From Temnothorax longispinosus (Eukaryota > Arthropoda > Insecta > Hymenoptera > Formicidae): a DNA stretch of 64,000 bases. The notes beneath the pieces were generated by a model. It had not been told where the DNA came from. It saw nothing but the letters and a program-made list of their open reading frames with translations, and searched no databases. Each line of letters begins with the position of its first letter. Positions within the stretch are counted from its first letter, which is position 1. The DNA lies in the NCBI RefSeq assembly GCF_030848805.1, contig NC_092369.1, forward strand, positions 9,151,199 through 9,215,198, written 5' to 3'. Shown piece by piece: positions 28,248 to 43,800 of the stretch. The translations under genes were made by a program, and so were the position numbers.

Positions 28248-31200
28248 CTGATACCGGAGGCAGCAGACGGCCGCGGGTCAACGCAGCTCGTTTTTCATTA
28301 ATTGAAAGTAAACTTCAGGAAGGGAAAGCTGGCCTGACGCTCGGGGAAATCTTTGAACAAAGTCATTCCAAGTGAGTTTTGAACTTGCATTCTGCCGCCA
28401 ATCTCCGTCAGCTGGCTTGTATAATATAAGGATCTGTGAAGTGCTTCAAGTCGTTAACGCGCAAAGTCTACCTCTTGCAATAGAAATCGGAAAGCATCGC
28501 GAAAACAATCCGTTTAAACAGATTTAGACACTAAAACTCTTATATGCAATTTAACTATAACTATTATTGTTTGGAAAATACACCAAATTCTCATAAAGAA
28601 AACAACGACCCTCTGTGTTTGTCGAGGCATGAAATGTGATTGGATGCCTCGTGGAACATATATCAACTGTTATTGCGGTTGAAATTCAGAATCTGAGGAT
28701 AATAAACTTGTATGTAGGATTTACGCTAAAATGTTTCGAAGGACATCTTATAATCCCTTACAGCTTAAAACTGATCAATACAAGAGCATTTGTAATAGAA
28801 CACAACACGGTATATATACAGAATTATAACAATAATACAAATGTAAATTTTCCATCAAAATATTTATCAAAAAGAAAATAATAATTATACTCAACATTTT
28901 TCAATAAAAAGATTAATTAAACTCAGTAAATTTGTAATAAAAAATCACATATCAGTCACTATTGTGTTTTTTAAGTTAATAATGTTAAGCAAAAGTTTTC
29001 ATCTCGGAACTTTTTAACTCTTCATCAGTTACTTCATTTACAAAGTGCGCTTTTATTTAAATTCGCAAAAAATTTCACATTTATCACATGATTATTGACT
29101 TTCGCTCAATAAGCTTAAGCAAATAGCCAGTTAACGTATATCCTCACATTGGATTTTACGACAGCGAAGGAATGACCGCAGAATCCTTCCCGGTCAATAA
29201 AAGGGGCCGAATAACGCGATGAAGTAATTCGCTCGCGGATAAAGTGGATCACCGAGCATTGCCAATTTAGTGGATTTTCTCTCTTAGGCTCTTTCTCCTC
29301 CCGCCCGATCGTACAGCGTTGACGAGGTTTTAATTACGCTAATTACTCGAACGACATGGCGGTCGGACGGAACGTGTATCGTCGTGGGAAATGCCTGAGC
29401 TCTACGCGGAGCGTGTTAAAATAGATATTTACTGACCTGGATTTCGCCATTCCTCGACCTCGTAGTCGATAGGTCGTTGTCGTGATTTCTTGTTACTGTT
29501 TCTACCTAAAATGCATTACACAAAGGCGGTTTTACATTGGTGCTCTACGGTAGGCTGCTGGCGAACGGAGGAGTGGAAACGGATGGTTTTACTTAGGAAT
29601 CGAGAAAATAAATAAATGCCGGATTTCTCTCTCAGAAGCTTCGCTCGATCCTGAGTTAAAAACGTTATTCTACCTAATTCGAGATCCACATTAGATGCTT
29701 CCGGCGGTTAAAGCATTACCTTACCGCTCAATTTAGATCACGATGTAATCTTTTCTACAGCTGTCCTACACATACACGTACTTATCGTATATATATAACA
29801 AATACAGACATAAACTGAAAAACAATATCAATATTTAGATAACTTCAATTACCATTCTTGTGCGCTGATGTTGCGTAATATGGCGGCTGCGTCGTGGATG
29901 TTGTCGACGGAGCTGGGATTTCTGCGTTAAAGTAAATAAGTGGTATATTTTAATATTAAATTCGCGCGACAATGTTATAAGATTGCATTCTCTGATGATG
30001 ATGCAGGCTGATAGATGTAAATGTTATTGAAGATAGACACAAATATGTTAAGTATCATTATACCGTAGAAGTTTGCTTAGATTTCATGATTACGCTTCAC
30101 AAGAGCTAAGACACGTTGAAGCGGTCTACAATTGTTTTCGCGTGGGTCGTCGGTTAAACTAAACAAAACTTCCCTTTCTACACTCTACTATTAGCGTCGT
30201 CAAGAAAACAACACATTTCGGAGTTTCGCCATCCAACCTCACAAACTTCCACGCCCTATCATATCTATCTACTCCGCTTTCGTGTATTATTCAGAATTGA
30301 GATTTTCGCAATTCGTGCTACATTCAAACCTGTATTTAATAACAATGTGAAATCCTTAACAGGGAAAGACTTTTGATAATTGCATTATGTCAAATAATTT
30401 TGTCCGATACAAATTTAATGAGCAATTTATGATTAATGCTCGTAAGAGAAGTATATTCAATCCCGTCTATTGCTCGTTAACGGCGAAGGCTCAAATATCT
30501 TTAAGCAACTGACTATTGGAAACCAATTATTTCACCATTAGCGCGCAAACGTCGACTTCGAATAATCGATCTTAAATAGACCGCAACGTGATATCACTTT
30601 GCTCGATATTCTTCAATGCGCGACGCTAAACGTTTTCACTTTGCGAGGATATATCTTTATCGAATTTTACTTAACTCATATCGCATCAGATATTGTACAG
30701 ATATATCTTTATTATTATCGTTGCGCGACTTACCATCTAACTTGATGACACCATCCGTTCCGCCAAGAGAATTTTGTGCGACGCATTTATACGAACCGAA
30801 ATCTTTCGGGCCGACGTTCCGTATCTTTAGCATCATGTATTTGTTGTAACCACTGTCGGTGGCTACCGCCTCGTACTTGTCGCCTGAAACCGAATTGCCT
30901 GTGCCAATAAAACCAGGTTCTCTGGCTTCCATTTAAAAATAAAATTGTGAAATTGTGATAAGACAAGAGATTTTAAATGTAATATATCAAATGCACATGG
31001 CATTTTTTTAATTTACATTTATACGTCGAGACCTTCTAATAATGACTTGTTTACATCTTTCACACTTCGAGTATAAAGTTTTCAGCGAGTAGTCAGAATT
31101 TTGAAATTTTTAATTGTCCACTTATTTTTAAAATAAAATTGATATTTAATATTTCATTATAAAAATCTATTACAATTTGTACAATTTTATAAACAAGTGA

Positions 31201-34200
31201 CGACTAGAATACTCAAGAATATTATTACTATCAGTTTTGATATTCTTTCTCCATGTTGCATGATTATTTTCATATCAGACATGCAGTCAGATAAGTAATA
31301 TTTAAAAAACAATTAAAACGCTATTTCTTTTTGCTTAAACATTACCTGAATTCTAAGTATATCAAATCGAATCAAACATGCAATAATTATAAGAAATATG
31401 TGCATTCGGATTTTTAAAATTACCAGAGACTATCATGTCGCCGCGTTCGGTTGTCCAATAATTTATCGAGTTCGGATAAGCTTCGGTGTGACATTCAAGA
31501 GTAACGTCTTGTCCAATATACGCTCCTTCCAACTGATTTGGTATAGAGAGCATGGGTGGAACTGTAAAATAGAAATGATATTCACCATAAATTATGTATA
31601 TATACTTTCCAGTTTCTAGGAACGATGGACGCAATGAATAAATTTGCATTAATATATAAGACAAAATAGTAATTATGGAAAATGTACAAATATTTCAGAG
31701 TTTTAAATTGATTGTAACAACTGAATCAACTAACGATATTCGTAAAGTCTTGCTGGCGTGTACGTTTTATATAATTATATAGCTCGTATATTTATAAAAT
31801 TTGTAGTATATAGAATATAGAATATTTGTAAAATACAAATGCAGCACAATATTAACCAACGGAAATTATCTTGCTTGAGATCAGGCCAATCTAACAGTTT
31901 GAAGTTAAATGCTGAAGCAGCCTATTAAATGCTAAGCGGCGAACTCATTAAAACAATGTAGAAAGCTTGTACAAATATGTATTTAGAATTCTCTTTTCCT
32001 CTCCAAGTTACAAGTCGTTTTTGACGTCCGAAAATTCAGTAGAACCTCGCAAAAAAGCGCGCAATATTGCATGCAACTATATATATGTATGTAGTCTCTC
32101 ATCTTTGGAGGTTGTCATGATTTAAAAGCACTATCCAAAAATAGACATGCCGTTGCGTGCAATGTAGACTGCACGTTGGCTTCATCAAGAAATTTTCTAC
32201 TGGAAGAACAAAACAGGTTGCAACATAAAATTTTATTAATTCTTTTAATGAGAAAAAATGTTCCCGTAAAATCTCTCATCGATCTGTTTTACGAATTTAT
32301 AAGTATCTTTGCTACTAACTACGTATCTTTGCTACGTTTTTAAAAATATGTAAATTATATTTGAAAAACATTCTAATAAAAGAGAAATCTTTAGTATACA
32401 ATCTGATTGAATTCTTTATAAGTTCTCTTATAGTTAAATTCTGATTCTCACAAGAAGTATGTGTATTTTTTATTAAACTATTAGCTTATCATTTTGCTAA
32501 GTTAAGTTTTATGCTTATTATAAGTAAGTACTTTAAAGAAAATGTATCATTTTATATAAAAATTTAATTGATATTGGTGTATCGTGAATACGTGACTGTT
32601 CTTTTCTGATCAATATTGATTTTATTAAACTATTAGCTTATCATTTTGCTAGTTAAGTTTTATACTTATTGTAGGCAAGTACTTTAAAGAAGCTGTACCA
32701 TTTTATATAAAAATTCAATTGATATTGGTGTATCGTGAATATGTGATATTTCTTTTCCGATCGATATTGATACCTCGATGTATGGATAGAGTCGTGTCAT
32801 AGTTTCGTCTTTTACGGACGGATGTACATCGCGATTTACTAGTAGAGAGTGCACTTTCAGCAGAGGATAGTTTTTCCACCTATCTCCCTTCCCAACCATC
32901 CTGCTGCTATCAATGAATTTTTCGACACTAAACGAGACTACAATTTCATAGCATATCATTTAATACGTAATTTAAAAATATAATTTTTATTTACTGAAAC
33001 ATTTATGCTGGCACGTCTAAAAATTTGATTCACGAGTCTGTAACGTTTATGTAAGTATTAAATCACTAATCCAGAAAAAATTAAGTATATATTATATTTA
33101 TATCTACATGTCTGAACTATAATTGGCTTCAGATTTTAATTTTTCCAGAAATAAAATCTTAAAAACTTTTTATTTCATAATCACAACTATCGCTGGAATA
33201 AACTCAATCTTTATATAAATTGTATTATAATTGCACACCATCCATCTCTAATGCACTAAAGATAAAGTCACTGAAAAAGTTGTTAGACGATATATTTCTG
33301 TGATACACGACCGGTATTAATTTACGCCATGAGTTAGTAATACTCGTGCGTTTATCATGCACCACGCACCGTCAGCAAGTCAACATCCGGGAGAATATAG
33401 CACAGTATGCCATATAATATTTCTGGAGGAATCTGAAAAAAATACTATGCCGCGTGGGTCGCGTGTAAGTAGCCAAATAGTTGACGCAATTCGTGACCCT
33501 CGTACGAAATTGCCGTTCGAGCCTCGAATTTCTCGGACGATTATTAATATTTGTGCTCGCTTATGGGAAGGAAGAGGCGCAGAAGCGAGAAACTAATGTG
33601 CCAGAAAAGATGGCGCGGAAACGCGTTTCGCACCCCAAACTAAGTAGAACCCGAGAATTGTTGGGTAGATGGGCGACGGTTGAAATGACTGTGGGGGGAG
33701 ACTGCACGGACGTATATCGACCATATCTGGGTCAAGTAGCCGCCCATAAATCGGTGGCTAAATGAGACGTTGAAAACCGACCTAATGCATGGCGCATCGC
33801 GCGAGAATGCTTCAGATGAAGAACAACCACTCTTCGTCGAGTTGCAGCGATGTTCGTTAAATATGATCAGTTCACTTATCCTGCTCTTACATATAAATGT
33901 ATTTATCTTTATAATTATTGATATTTACTTTCAAATTTTTACAATGCAATGTAAAACACTAAAATTTAAATTATATCACAGTATGTTAATGCGTAACTCA
34001 AATTTAGGTACAAATTTTCTAACGTACCTATGATTATTTTGCACGAACGAATACTTATAATCAATGTTAAAAAACATGTATTTTTAGTCTAACAATAAAA
34101 GAAAATTGTCCTTAAAAATATAATTTTTATTTGATGAATAATATGTTGTGAATTGTAATATTTTGTCAAATCTATAGCACGATAGAACATAAAATACTAC

Positions 34201-37200
34201 AAGATATTTATAATACTACAAGACTTGTTGGAAATTATGTACAACGTACGCAGTTGGCGTAATGTCGAGATATTAATAAAAACTAGTTCACGAGCAACGA
34301 TATTAGCGTAGTTCATATATCAAAGAAAAGTAGTGGCTTTATTTCATTTCTAACGTTTATGAACCACGTCGAGTTCATTAAAAGTATAATATATCCAACA
34401 TCGTGCTTTACTACTTCCAGCGACCAGCATTTACCAAGTTACGCGCGCCTTCGCAATCGGGGAGGCATGATAAAAACGGGTTTCTCTCCATCATCCTTTC
34501 TTATCATCTTTTCTTGTACAGAAAAATACGCCGGTATCCTTACGCGACAATAGTCGCTTCTCTTCTCAAGTTTTATCCCACTCTTATCATAATACCAAAG
34601 TGCATAGTATTACGATGACATCGTAGTTTTCGCTAATGGCATATAGATATACGGGATATACCGGAGGAATCAATAGTGTCAGCGCAAAATCCAGTATTCA
34701 ATGGTATGATATTGATGTAAAATCAATATAATCCATACTGAATAAATCCCTAAAAATATGTATATCCGATATTGCTATTTACATTGTAAATATAATGTAA
34801 TAAACAGAATCATTCGTGCATTATATATGTGTATATGTATTAGATATAATTGTTTTTCACAGACTGATTAATTAATTTTAAAGAGTTAATAAGTTAAGAG
34901 AAAGTATTATTATAAAAATAATAAGTAAAATTGGACCAATATGATTCTCAATTTAGAAAAAAGTGTTATCTTTGAGTTAAATTGATTAACCTTTAGAGGC
35001 CGGGGGGGTGGTCGAAATATCGACCACCCAAAAAACACAAGCTATTTAAGGTTTTCAGGCAAAATTTGGTGTGTTGAATAAGGGAAAATAGTAAAAAAAA
35101 AAAAAAAAAAAAAATTTCCCGGCCTCTAAAGGTTAAATGATTTAATACATATATTTATACTGTTCCAATAGAGAATTGTGTTTCAAGACCGACAAATAAT
35201 CGGCGCGCAGTTTGTTGAACTGCAATTTATTTTTCCCATTTAGAAAAAGTATTATACAAAATGCACACAAAAATATTAGGCTATCAGGATCCAGCTCGGA
35301 CATGGCACTTCTATCTACTTAACTAAGAAAGTATTATTCTAAGTTTAATTTCAAAAATGCTTAGTTACACATATATATAAAATATAATTAACAATTTAAA
35401 TATATTAAAAGGTACTGTAAAAATATAAAACATTTAAAGTATATACTCATTCAGATATTTTAATTTATGTTCGATCCGACATGATTCTGCGAAGTTTCGA
35501 TTGGTTCAGTTTCGAGATACTCACGCTGGAAAATAATTCCCACAAACTTTTTCAATCAGAGAAATCAATATTAAAATCGCAGCCTTTGCGAACTATTGGT
35601 TTTATCTGAATTCGTTAGGTTAATGGCCATGGACGGGCACGGATCCGTCGCTTTACGAATATTTTGAAGTGTTTCTCCGATCGGTATTTATAAATAAATA
35701 TTAAATGGTATGGAAAATCTTTCAATATTATTTTCTGCTTTTATTTCTTTTTATTAAAAATGGTATCATTGCGCGCAATTCCTGCCTTTTATTAAGAATT
35801 GCATCCATTATTCATATTACGTTTATGTGTGTACTAAATTTCAAGGAATGTTTATGGCGCGTGATGGAAATTCTTTGATAACGTGGCAAAATTAGTAACT
35901 TACATTGCACACGTAGCGAGACGCGTTTGCTCACCGATGGCGGAACGCCGTTTGAAGCTATGCATAAATAAGCTCCCATGTGAAGACGGCTTATCTTCAC
36001 GATATGCAGCACTTCGCCATCCACAACATTCACTGGAACATAAAATGTTCACATATATTAGTATGTAAACTGCAAAAGGTTTAGGAAAATACATTTAATA
36101 TACTCTTCTAACATTTTCAGTTTTTATTGCAGCATAAAATGTTTGCAAATACATTTCTATGTGGAAAATACAGTTTGTAAACTCTGCTATGAAACCTATA
36201 AGCAATTAATTAATAATCGAATTTTGAATTAAACGATACTTTTTAATTAAAACGTGTTTTGCGTTGTAAATAGCAGAGCAGATCGCTGAAAAATCCTCTC
36301 ATACCATATTCCGGACAAAGTAATTATTGTGTAACATGTAATACAATTTGGCAGGCGTAGCTCGCCGCAGTTATAATTCTTCTCACGAATTAATAAGCGT
36401 GATAATATTAGCGTTATTTCGAAATGTATATAGATATCGATAATGTCGACAAAGAAGACAGCATTCATCGAAGCGCGGGCCGTTGAAAGCGTGCGATGCG
36501 CATATGCGTCGAAACTTTTATTGCATGTTGTGCGACAAAGAGCACTTTGCGCCTTGCCGGAAAGCTATTTGCATCTACGCTGCATTCATTTCTGGCATGT
36601 TGGTTTGATATGCCTGGCGCAGATGACATAAAGCAGATAGGAGGTAGATTAAACTCTGCGAAGATGAATTATGCCAGTACCTTGTCACGAGAGCTGCTTA
36701 GACATTATAAAGACAATCCAGTACCGATAATCGCATTATTGCCACCGATTCTGTCCGATACAGATATCAATGGCAATAATATATCCCACGCGTGAAAGCA
36801 AAGCAGATATGTAAATTAGATGCTGTTTGATAACAAATGCTCAGAAAATGTTTGAAAAGTCAAATATTTTGTTTCGATCGACAGAAAAATTGAGCTTATA
36901 AGTATTTATTAGAGTAATGTGATTTTCCATTGTACTATTCTATGACAAAGTTAATGGCTTATTGTACCTTAACATATAAAAAGATGGCATAATTCTGATT
37001 ATCCTCATAATGCATGTCACAAACGATAATGCCATACGCATATAACCTGACCTATTTCTTTATTCTCATTTCGAGAGAGATTACACACATAACGCATTGC
37101 GTGTATGCGTATCGAACCAGGCCGGTATAAAGCGGATCGTCATATTAGCAGAGAAACTGCCATATTTGATAGAATGATCTGTGCGCTATCTCTCGTTACT

Positions 37201-38944
37201 TAATTGCACATGAGATACATATTTTATCTGGATATAGAAATCACATATTCAACAAATGTTTCGCATATTTCCGATACCATCGATCGAGTAATTTTCCATC
37301 GCACATATTATACAAGCAATATACGTTACACCACACAATTTAAAATGCAAATGATTCACGTAATATGTAACAATTAGCCAAAAAAATTAGAACAAATATA
37401 GAACTGAATTTGATTGTAATACTATTGATTTAACGATTTCACGAAGAAGTGCTTTCGAGCTGCTATCGTTTATTATGCATCTTTGTTATTATAGTATGCC
37501 ACTTATAGATATGTAAAATGGAACAATTTACGAAATGAAGTTGATATGCTTTTCCTCGTTACTTATACTATGCAGTTTAAACCGACATTTTAAGAAAATG
37601 CAAAAGAAACAATATATGTATACAGCGATGGAAAACCTATTCAAGTTTTTTCTTGTAATAAAGTTGAAAGCATCGTGAGACGCGAGAAACTTTACGTCCA
37701 TTTGACCGAACTGCGTAGGAGCAATAAGGTGTTATAAAAATACACAAGATGCTGCAAGTTATGTGTGACGCTCTTATAAACGTATCACACATTTTTATCC
37801 ACGTCTAAGAATACTTCGCGCTTTTTTCTTTCTTATATAATTTTATTAAAATTTTATTTATATACGTAATGTAAGGACATACTATGACACAGGAATCGAC
37901 TTTTTAAATCGATAGATACGATGATAATATTTAATATTTGTAATGCGCATATATTTTCGCGCGTATAGTTATCATCTTTACATATTTATGTGTTTTCACG
38001 CGTTTCAATTACAAAACTTATTACGGACAAAATAAAAATTGCGGGTTATTAAATTTCACCGTACAGCACAGCTGAAGATTTCGCTGCTGAAAGGGAACGC
38101 AACATATATATATACACGTGATGCAGCGATGAAAGCGGTGAAAGGGATAAAGTTGTTACCCGGCCTGCTGCAGTAGGATGCGAGAGGGTGCTGAATCCTT
38201 GGTAGCCAACCCCGTGCTACAAGCTGCGCGGCAAACCTATCTATTGTTCCATAAACAATGCAGAGTGCCGGGAGATTCTGCCCGGCGGGTCGCACTTTCA
38301 GGGGATTTTAATCAAGTAGTCCCGCAGGCCTTGTGTCGGAACTACTCGCTTACCGGTTTAACGGAAACCTTTAAAACTTTCGGCTTAATGGGAAACCGCA
38401 ATATGGCCCGGTCGGGGCCAGAATTTCACGGCGGACACGCCGCGGCAGACGCGAACAAAGGAGAACGCGGACAATTATTATTTTCGGGCACGCCCAAATT
38501 TTATCGTCTCTCTCCACCCCGTGCGATCGAGGTGACTCAATTTAACTGCAGCGATCTGATTATTTCACGGTAGGGCAATCGATGCCAGTTAAGATTAGAC
38601 TATGCGCTATTATCATATCGCGTGAGCTCAAGCGTTGTCATGTCACATATGAATAACGCCATTAATGGAGTTATCATTGGCTTGTGGTTCTCTTCTAATT
38701 GTTTTCATATCATCCGTTCTATTCATGGATTTTTACATTTTTCATGTTCTTCTCTATATGCGTTATGTGTGTATATTTTCAATCTGCATTTTCACTTTAT
38801 CTATTTACCTATGTAAAATAAAAAAAATGAGAGATTTTTAAAATACGAAAAAATTGCTAGAAAAAACAAAATAAATTAAAATAAGCTTTTTATCGCTATG
38901 TATCAAAGATAAAATATTTGTCTAACGTTCGTATGATGTAGGAT

Positions 38945-38983
<39 letters not shown>

Positions 38984-40803
38984 CGTATGCCGCGTACAGA
39001 TATGTACATATTATGTGAATATTACGTTCATATATTAAAGTTATAGACATGTACTTGATGTACGTGTCTATAATACTACATGATATTACCTGCGTCGACC
39101 TAGAAAGATCAGCGTTCCACCTATAACGTTATTAAACTTCGGCAAAATTGGTTCCCAATCGTCGGACTTGATAATAAAGTTTCGCGTTACGCGCGTGTAC
39201 CGGCGAAAATGTTTCGAAATTTTCACGGGACATTACGCTTCTGCGAATGACGTGAAATCTTTCGGAGGCTCATCCCCGCCGTCGTCGTTTTAAACGGCGA
39301 ATGTGCGTAGAGAAAGCGGCATGCGCGCACGAAAGCACCCCGAAATAAATTAGCGTCCATTCACGTCGATGCCGGGGCGTGCTTTGCATAACGTTTCCCG
39401 CGGCGTATTCTCGGCGGCGTAAAAATAAGCGAACAGCTTTACTCGAAGACGAAGTGGAGGGTTGGCCACCTATTTGGGAATTAGTACGTGATGTATTCCG
39501 GCCCATAAGCGAAGGATGGGTCGCAGATATTTCATCCCATTCCCCTTTCTTGTAGCCTTAAGTGCCCTTTTTCGCGTTATAACCGTAGAGATAACCCAGG
39601 TACATTCATTTCCAAGCGAAATCCTCGGCCAACGATTATTGCTGCTAATGTATCCGCGAATGTTACACCAGACGTACGTAAGTGATTCTTATGCGTATTT
39701 ATTGCGCCGGCCGCGAAAATGCTTTCACAAATGTGTGTTAATAGCGACGATTATGAAAAATAGCGCAATTATATGGATTGTATAAAATATTGAAAAAGCA
39801 AACGTGGCATTTTCAATATTTTTAAATCTACGTCTCTCGTAATCTATAAAATAATTAAAGCAAAATATATTTTTATCCTATCTGATTCACGTTTTTTCAT
39901 GTAAAAAATAAAAAAGAAAGCTCACTCCATTTAAATACCTGGAATTTCCAATATATAAACGCAAATACTAGAATAGCTCACATGCTAACAATATTTACCT
40001 ACACATATAACACACGCATACACGTATGTACACCATGGCATGCGTGAAAGTTACAAATATTTGATTACATTTTTCAGTAACCATTTGTTTTATGCGTAAA
40101 AGGACATAAATGTCCACAAGTTTTAGACAGATTGCGTGAATACTTGCGCAAGATAAAAAATAAAATGAAATGAAATCGCTCATTACTACGGGCACGGGCT
40201 CGGGGAACATCAGCGATCGATTGTCATGGACGCTTGACGTCACGAGGTTTGAAAGACAAATTACGTTTGCAGTGCAGCATTGCGTAAAGCGGATGAAAGA
40301 CGGGACTATTATATTCCAGTTTCCAGCGAGAAATTTCTCAGATAATATTGACTTCGTGCTGAACGCTGACTTTACCGGCGGTTTGGAAGGCACAAAGGAA
40401 CCTCAAACGGTAACGAGAAAATGTAACGTGCCTCTTCACCGCAAGCATTGGCGCACCACAGACATCGGGGCGTTCGATACCGGTTCGAGCCATTATGTGT
40501 ACGTGTGTTACTTCTCCCTGGCATAGAACTGAGCGAGAGCGATGGGGATGTGTGTGAGCGCGCGAAATGAGTGCGAGGGTATAGCCGACTTTGCGCCGTG
40601 CTTTATACCCGATGCACATCGACTCCTATTCTCCGGTACGTTCGTCTCCTTGGCGCACCGGCAGGAAACTCAGCTCGTTGTCGGTTTCGATTTTCCAGTC
40701 GCGTCGCGTTATGTCGGCCTCGCGCCGACAAGCCCGTGGTCGCATTAACGGGGAGGTCTTGCCAGGACTCGTGAGAGTATCGGTGACGGAAATACTCGAG
40801 GTG

Positions 40804-40852
<49 letters not shown>

Positions 40853-43800
40853 CTTTCTACCTATCTACCTTCGCTTCTTGGTAGATATAAACAGGTGGGC
40901 GAGGGAGAGGAGGCGAACGCGCGCATCCATGACTTCACGTGTATGTACATTTAACAGTCGGTGAACAGTACATATGTGCGAGGATTCATGTGTACACACA
41001 TAATCACGGGCGCGCAGCTACATTGATCCGCGATAATCGTGTAGGTGTATACGGTCGAGTGGATGGTTTGCGCGGTATCTACACGTCTGTTACACATACG
41101 CGCCCGAACGAGTTTAAAGTCGTTCCCGTATCGAGAGAAATGGACGGAGAAGGACCAGGGTCGGTCCACTCGGCCGACGCTGATGGGAATGGAGGAGCGC
41201 GGACACGATGGACAGGTAGCAACCAAGCGGACTCGTACGTCTCGAAAAGGCGGAAAGAACCCAATCGCGTTTCCTGGGCACGAAGCGAGCGAAACTGCAT
41301 CGACGAGTGTCGATGTGTACGCATTTCCATAAGTATGGAAGCAAGGTGGATTTTCGCCTGTGCGCGCAGGTGAACGCCTGTATCGGAGTTGCCGGACGCG
41401 GATTATTCCCTATACTCCTCTGGCTCGGCCACTGTATCCGGTTCCAATTCACCTTCAGCCCCAATGTCCGTTGGACGACGTCGCTGAATTGCGGCGCGTT
41501 ATCGCTCTTATGAACGATCGTATGTTTCCGCCATCTTCGTCGTTTATTTGCCCCTCATGGCCTTCCCCCCGCGTCGGCGCTCTAATTTCCCGCCCGCGCC
41601 TTCCTTTTATCTTTTCCCTCGTGTTCTCGCCATCGCCTTTCCGCACGATCAGTTCCGGTACCTGTCCGCCAGAGGTAAATCTTCCTTGTACCTGCAGGTG
41701 CCTCGCACCACCACCACCACCACCAGCACCACCGTCACGTCCAACGGCGGCACCACCTCGACGCGCGATAGTTTTGCTAAATTCGATTTGCTTTCTCATC
41801 TCTCTCAGCCATTCTTTTTCGGTTACTCGCCCCGAGGTTGGGCGAAAGGGCAGACTGCGCACGCGGATGAGGCTATACCTTCGGCCCAAGAAGAAGCAAG
41901 AAAAGCCGACAACCATCTATATTTTCTCGGAGGGTTGGTGGGTGTCTGGAGGCTATCAGGTGGGAAGTAATTGCGTTAGCCCGTCCCCAGAGGCCAACAC
42001 ATCAGTTAGTAATGCGGTCGTACGGCTCGAACGCGGGCCATATTCACCACCGCGATATTTCGTCCAATTACGCGGATAATCTGACGCTTCTCTCGAATGA
42101 CGAACCGCCGCGCCGGCTTACTAGTTAGCGTTCCTGTACGTTGATTGATATCGATCACGTATCGATACGTATGCCTGGCAACTTTCCAGATATTATTAAT
42201 GATAGATGGAATAGCAACTGATCTCTAAAGAATACTGACAGAATCATAATTGAATTTTTAATTAATATGAAAACTTTATTATACTCTTTATATTTAATTT
42301 TATGGTAATATCACATATGGCATAGTAATTGAGTACTTTTAGATTCCCATTAAAAAGTACTCGAATCTGTAATTTTAAAAAATTATGTAAAAAATTGCGA
42401 AATTTTTAGAGGTTAATAAAAATATCAGCGGTTCGGAAAGTTTTCAACGGGGGTTTAGAACACAATAACTTACTTCCATTCTCTGCAAGACTAAATACTG
42501 AATTTTTTAAAAAGAAAATGATGAAAGAGTCAAAAAAGATATGAGTAAATTGGAGAAAAAACAGTTTATGTAAATGGATAAAGTGTGTGTAATGGGTTCG
42601 ATATATAAATAAAATATTCATAGCTTCTAAAAGGTGTTAAACCCTTCAACGCTCATGTGCTATGCGCGACATAAAAGTTTATTTCCTCTTTACGCAGTAA
42701 TGTTACGAAATGCCATCTTATAACGTCAGCTATCATTTTAAGTTCTTTGCAACATATATTTTCAAGGCAGTAAATATTTGTTACGAGTGCATTATCCTAA
42801 TTTGAAATAATACATACGTATAATCAATGCGACGCTTACGTCGTCAACAATATTTTCTTTCTCTGCATTATTGGATTTTTCTAATACGTTCGCGTTTAAT
42901 GACTAACTTCCATTTACGATGAAATTAGCATGCATTTTCGAATGCATTACATAATGTTCGCACAACGCAAAAAGAGATGGAACTTTTTGCGATGTAATGC
43001 TCATTTGCATTTGCATATTAATAAACGATGCTTAGATATACGAGCTTTTATCACAACTAAGAATAGCAATTATTGTTATACTCACAAAATAAATTTGAAA
43101 ATAAATTAACGAAGAATGCTGTTTTAAGAACTTGTAAAACACAATTTTATTGATAATACTAAAACAATATTACGTTTATATTATAATATTATTATCTTTT
43201 CTAATTAAAAATACCGAGAAAAATACTAATAGACGCAATTCAAAGCATACTATTTTCTTCGTCTTTATTCCCTGAATATCAAATTAATTTGTTTTAACGT
43301 TGTTTTTCGGACGCATTTAATGGATTTTGCAGAATTTATAGTAATATATTTGCAACTAGAAAAACTTTCAAGTAACGGTGTCAAATTAGGTGTAACCACA
43401 TATTCGAAAAAAAAATATTTAAAAAGAAAATCACTTCATGATATTCTGTTCACGTAAGAATTCTTTAAAATTATTATTTTAATTATCGTCGATCTTATTT
43501 TACAAATTAATTGTAAGAACAAAATAAAATGACACGACGTGTATATAAATAATTACTCTGTAAATAAGAATGGCGATAGGTAAAACAGCAAACAAAACAA
43601 AATAAATTATACGCATTTATTGCACATCCTAATTCAATTTTAATATAAGAACTCTCCAACTTATTTGTCTTATTAGCTCACAATAAATTGCGCATTACTT
43701 TGGAAACGGATAATCAGTAGATCACGCTACGTAATCGACTATTTTTCCATATCAGAACGCGCGACATCCATATTTATCAGTATCAATTTATACGGCCGGC

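Larger units (their letters stand above)
31562..35903 (-). other. DIP intron between Ig2 and Ig3 (4.3 kb)
   Basis: Bounded by donor GTAAGT and acceptor tattttacag. It carries an imperfect tandem duplication (32,471-32,780) and a TTAA-bounded inverted-repeat element (34,986-35,136). No coding region is recognised. Confidence 0.85.

Noticed and set aside
38178..38573. 131-codon plus-strand frame in the Ig2 intron
   Set aside because: Mixed composition, no recognised domain, no convincing splice or promoter context; left as unsupported.
38948..38980. Regular repeats considered as CRISPR-like arrays
   Set aside because: They are dinucleotide microsatellites in an animal genome, with no repeat-spacer structure.
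40441..40520. GGTTCGAGCC resembling a tRNA B box
   Set aside because: No A box at proper spacing and no cloverleaf arms.
41360..42079. 239-codon plus-strand frame, the longest in the window
   Set aside because: It lies in a CpG-rich intronic patch, overlaps frames of 140 and 153 codons in other frames and has a Pro/Ser/Arg-biased product without a domain; composition explains it.
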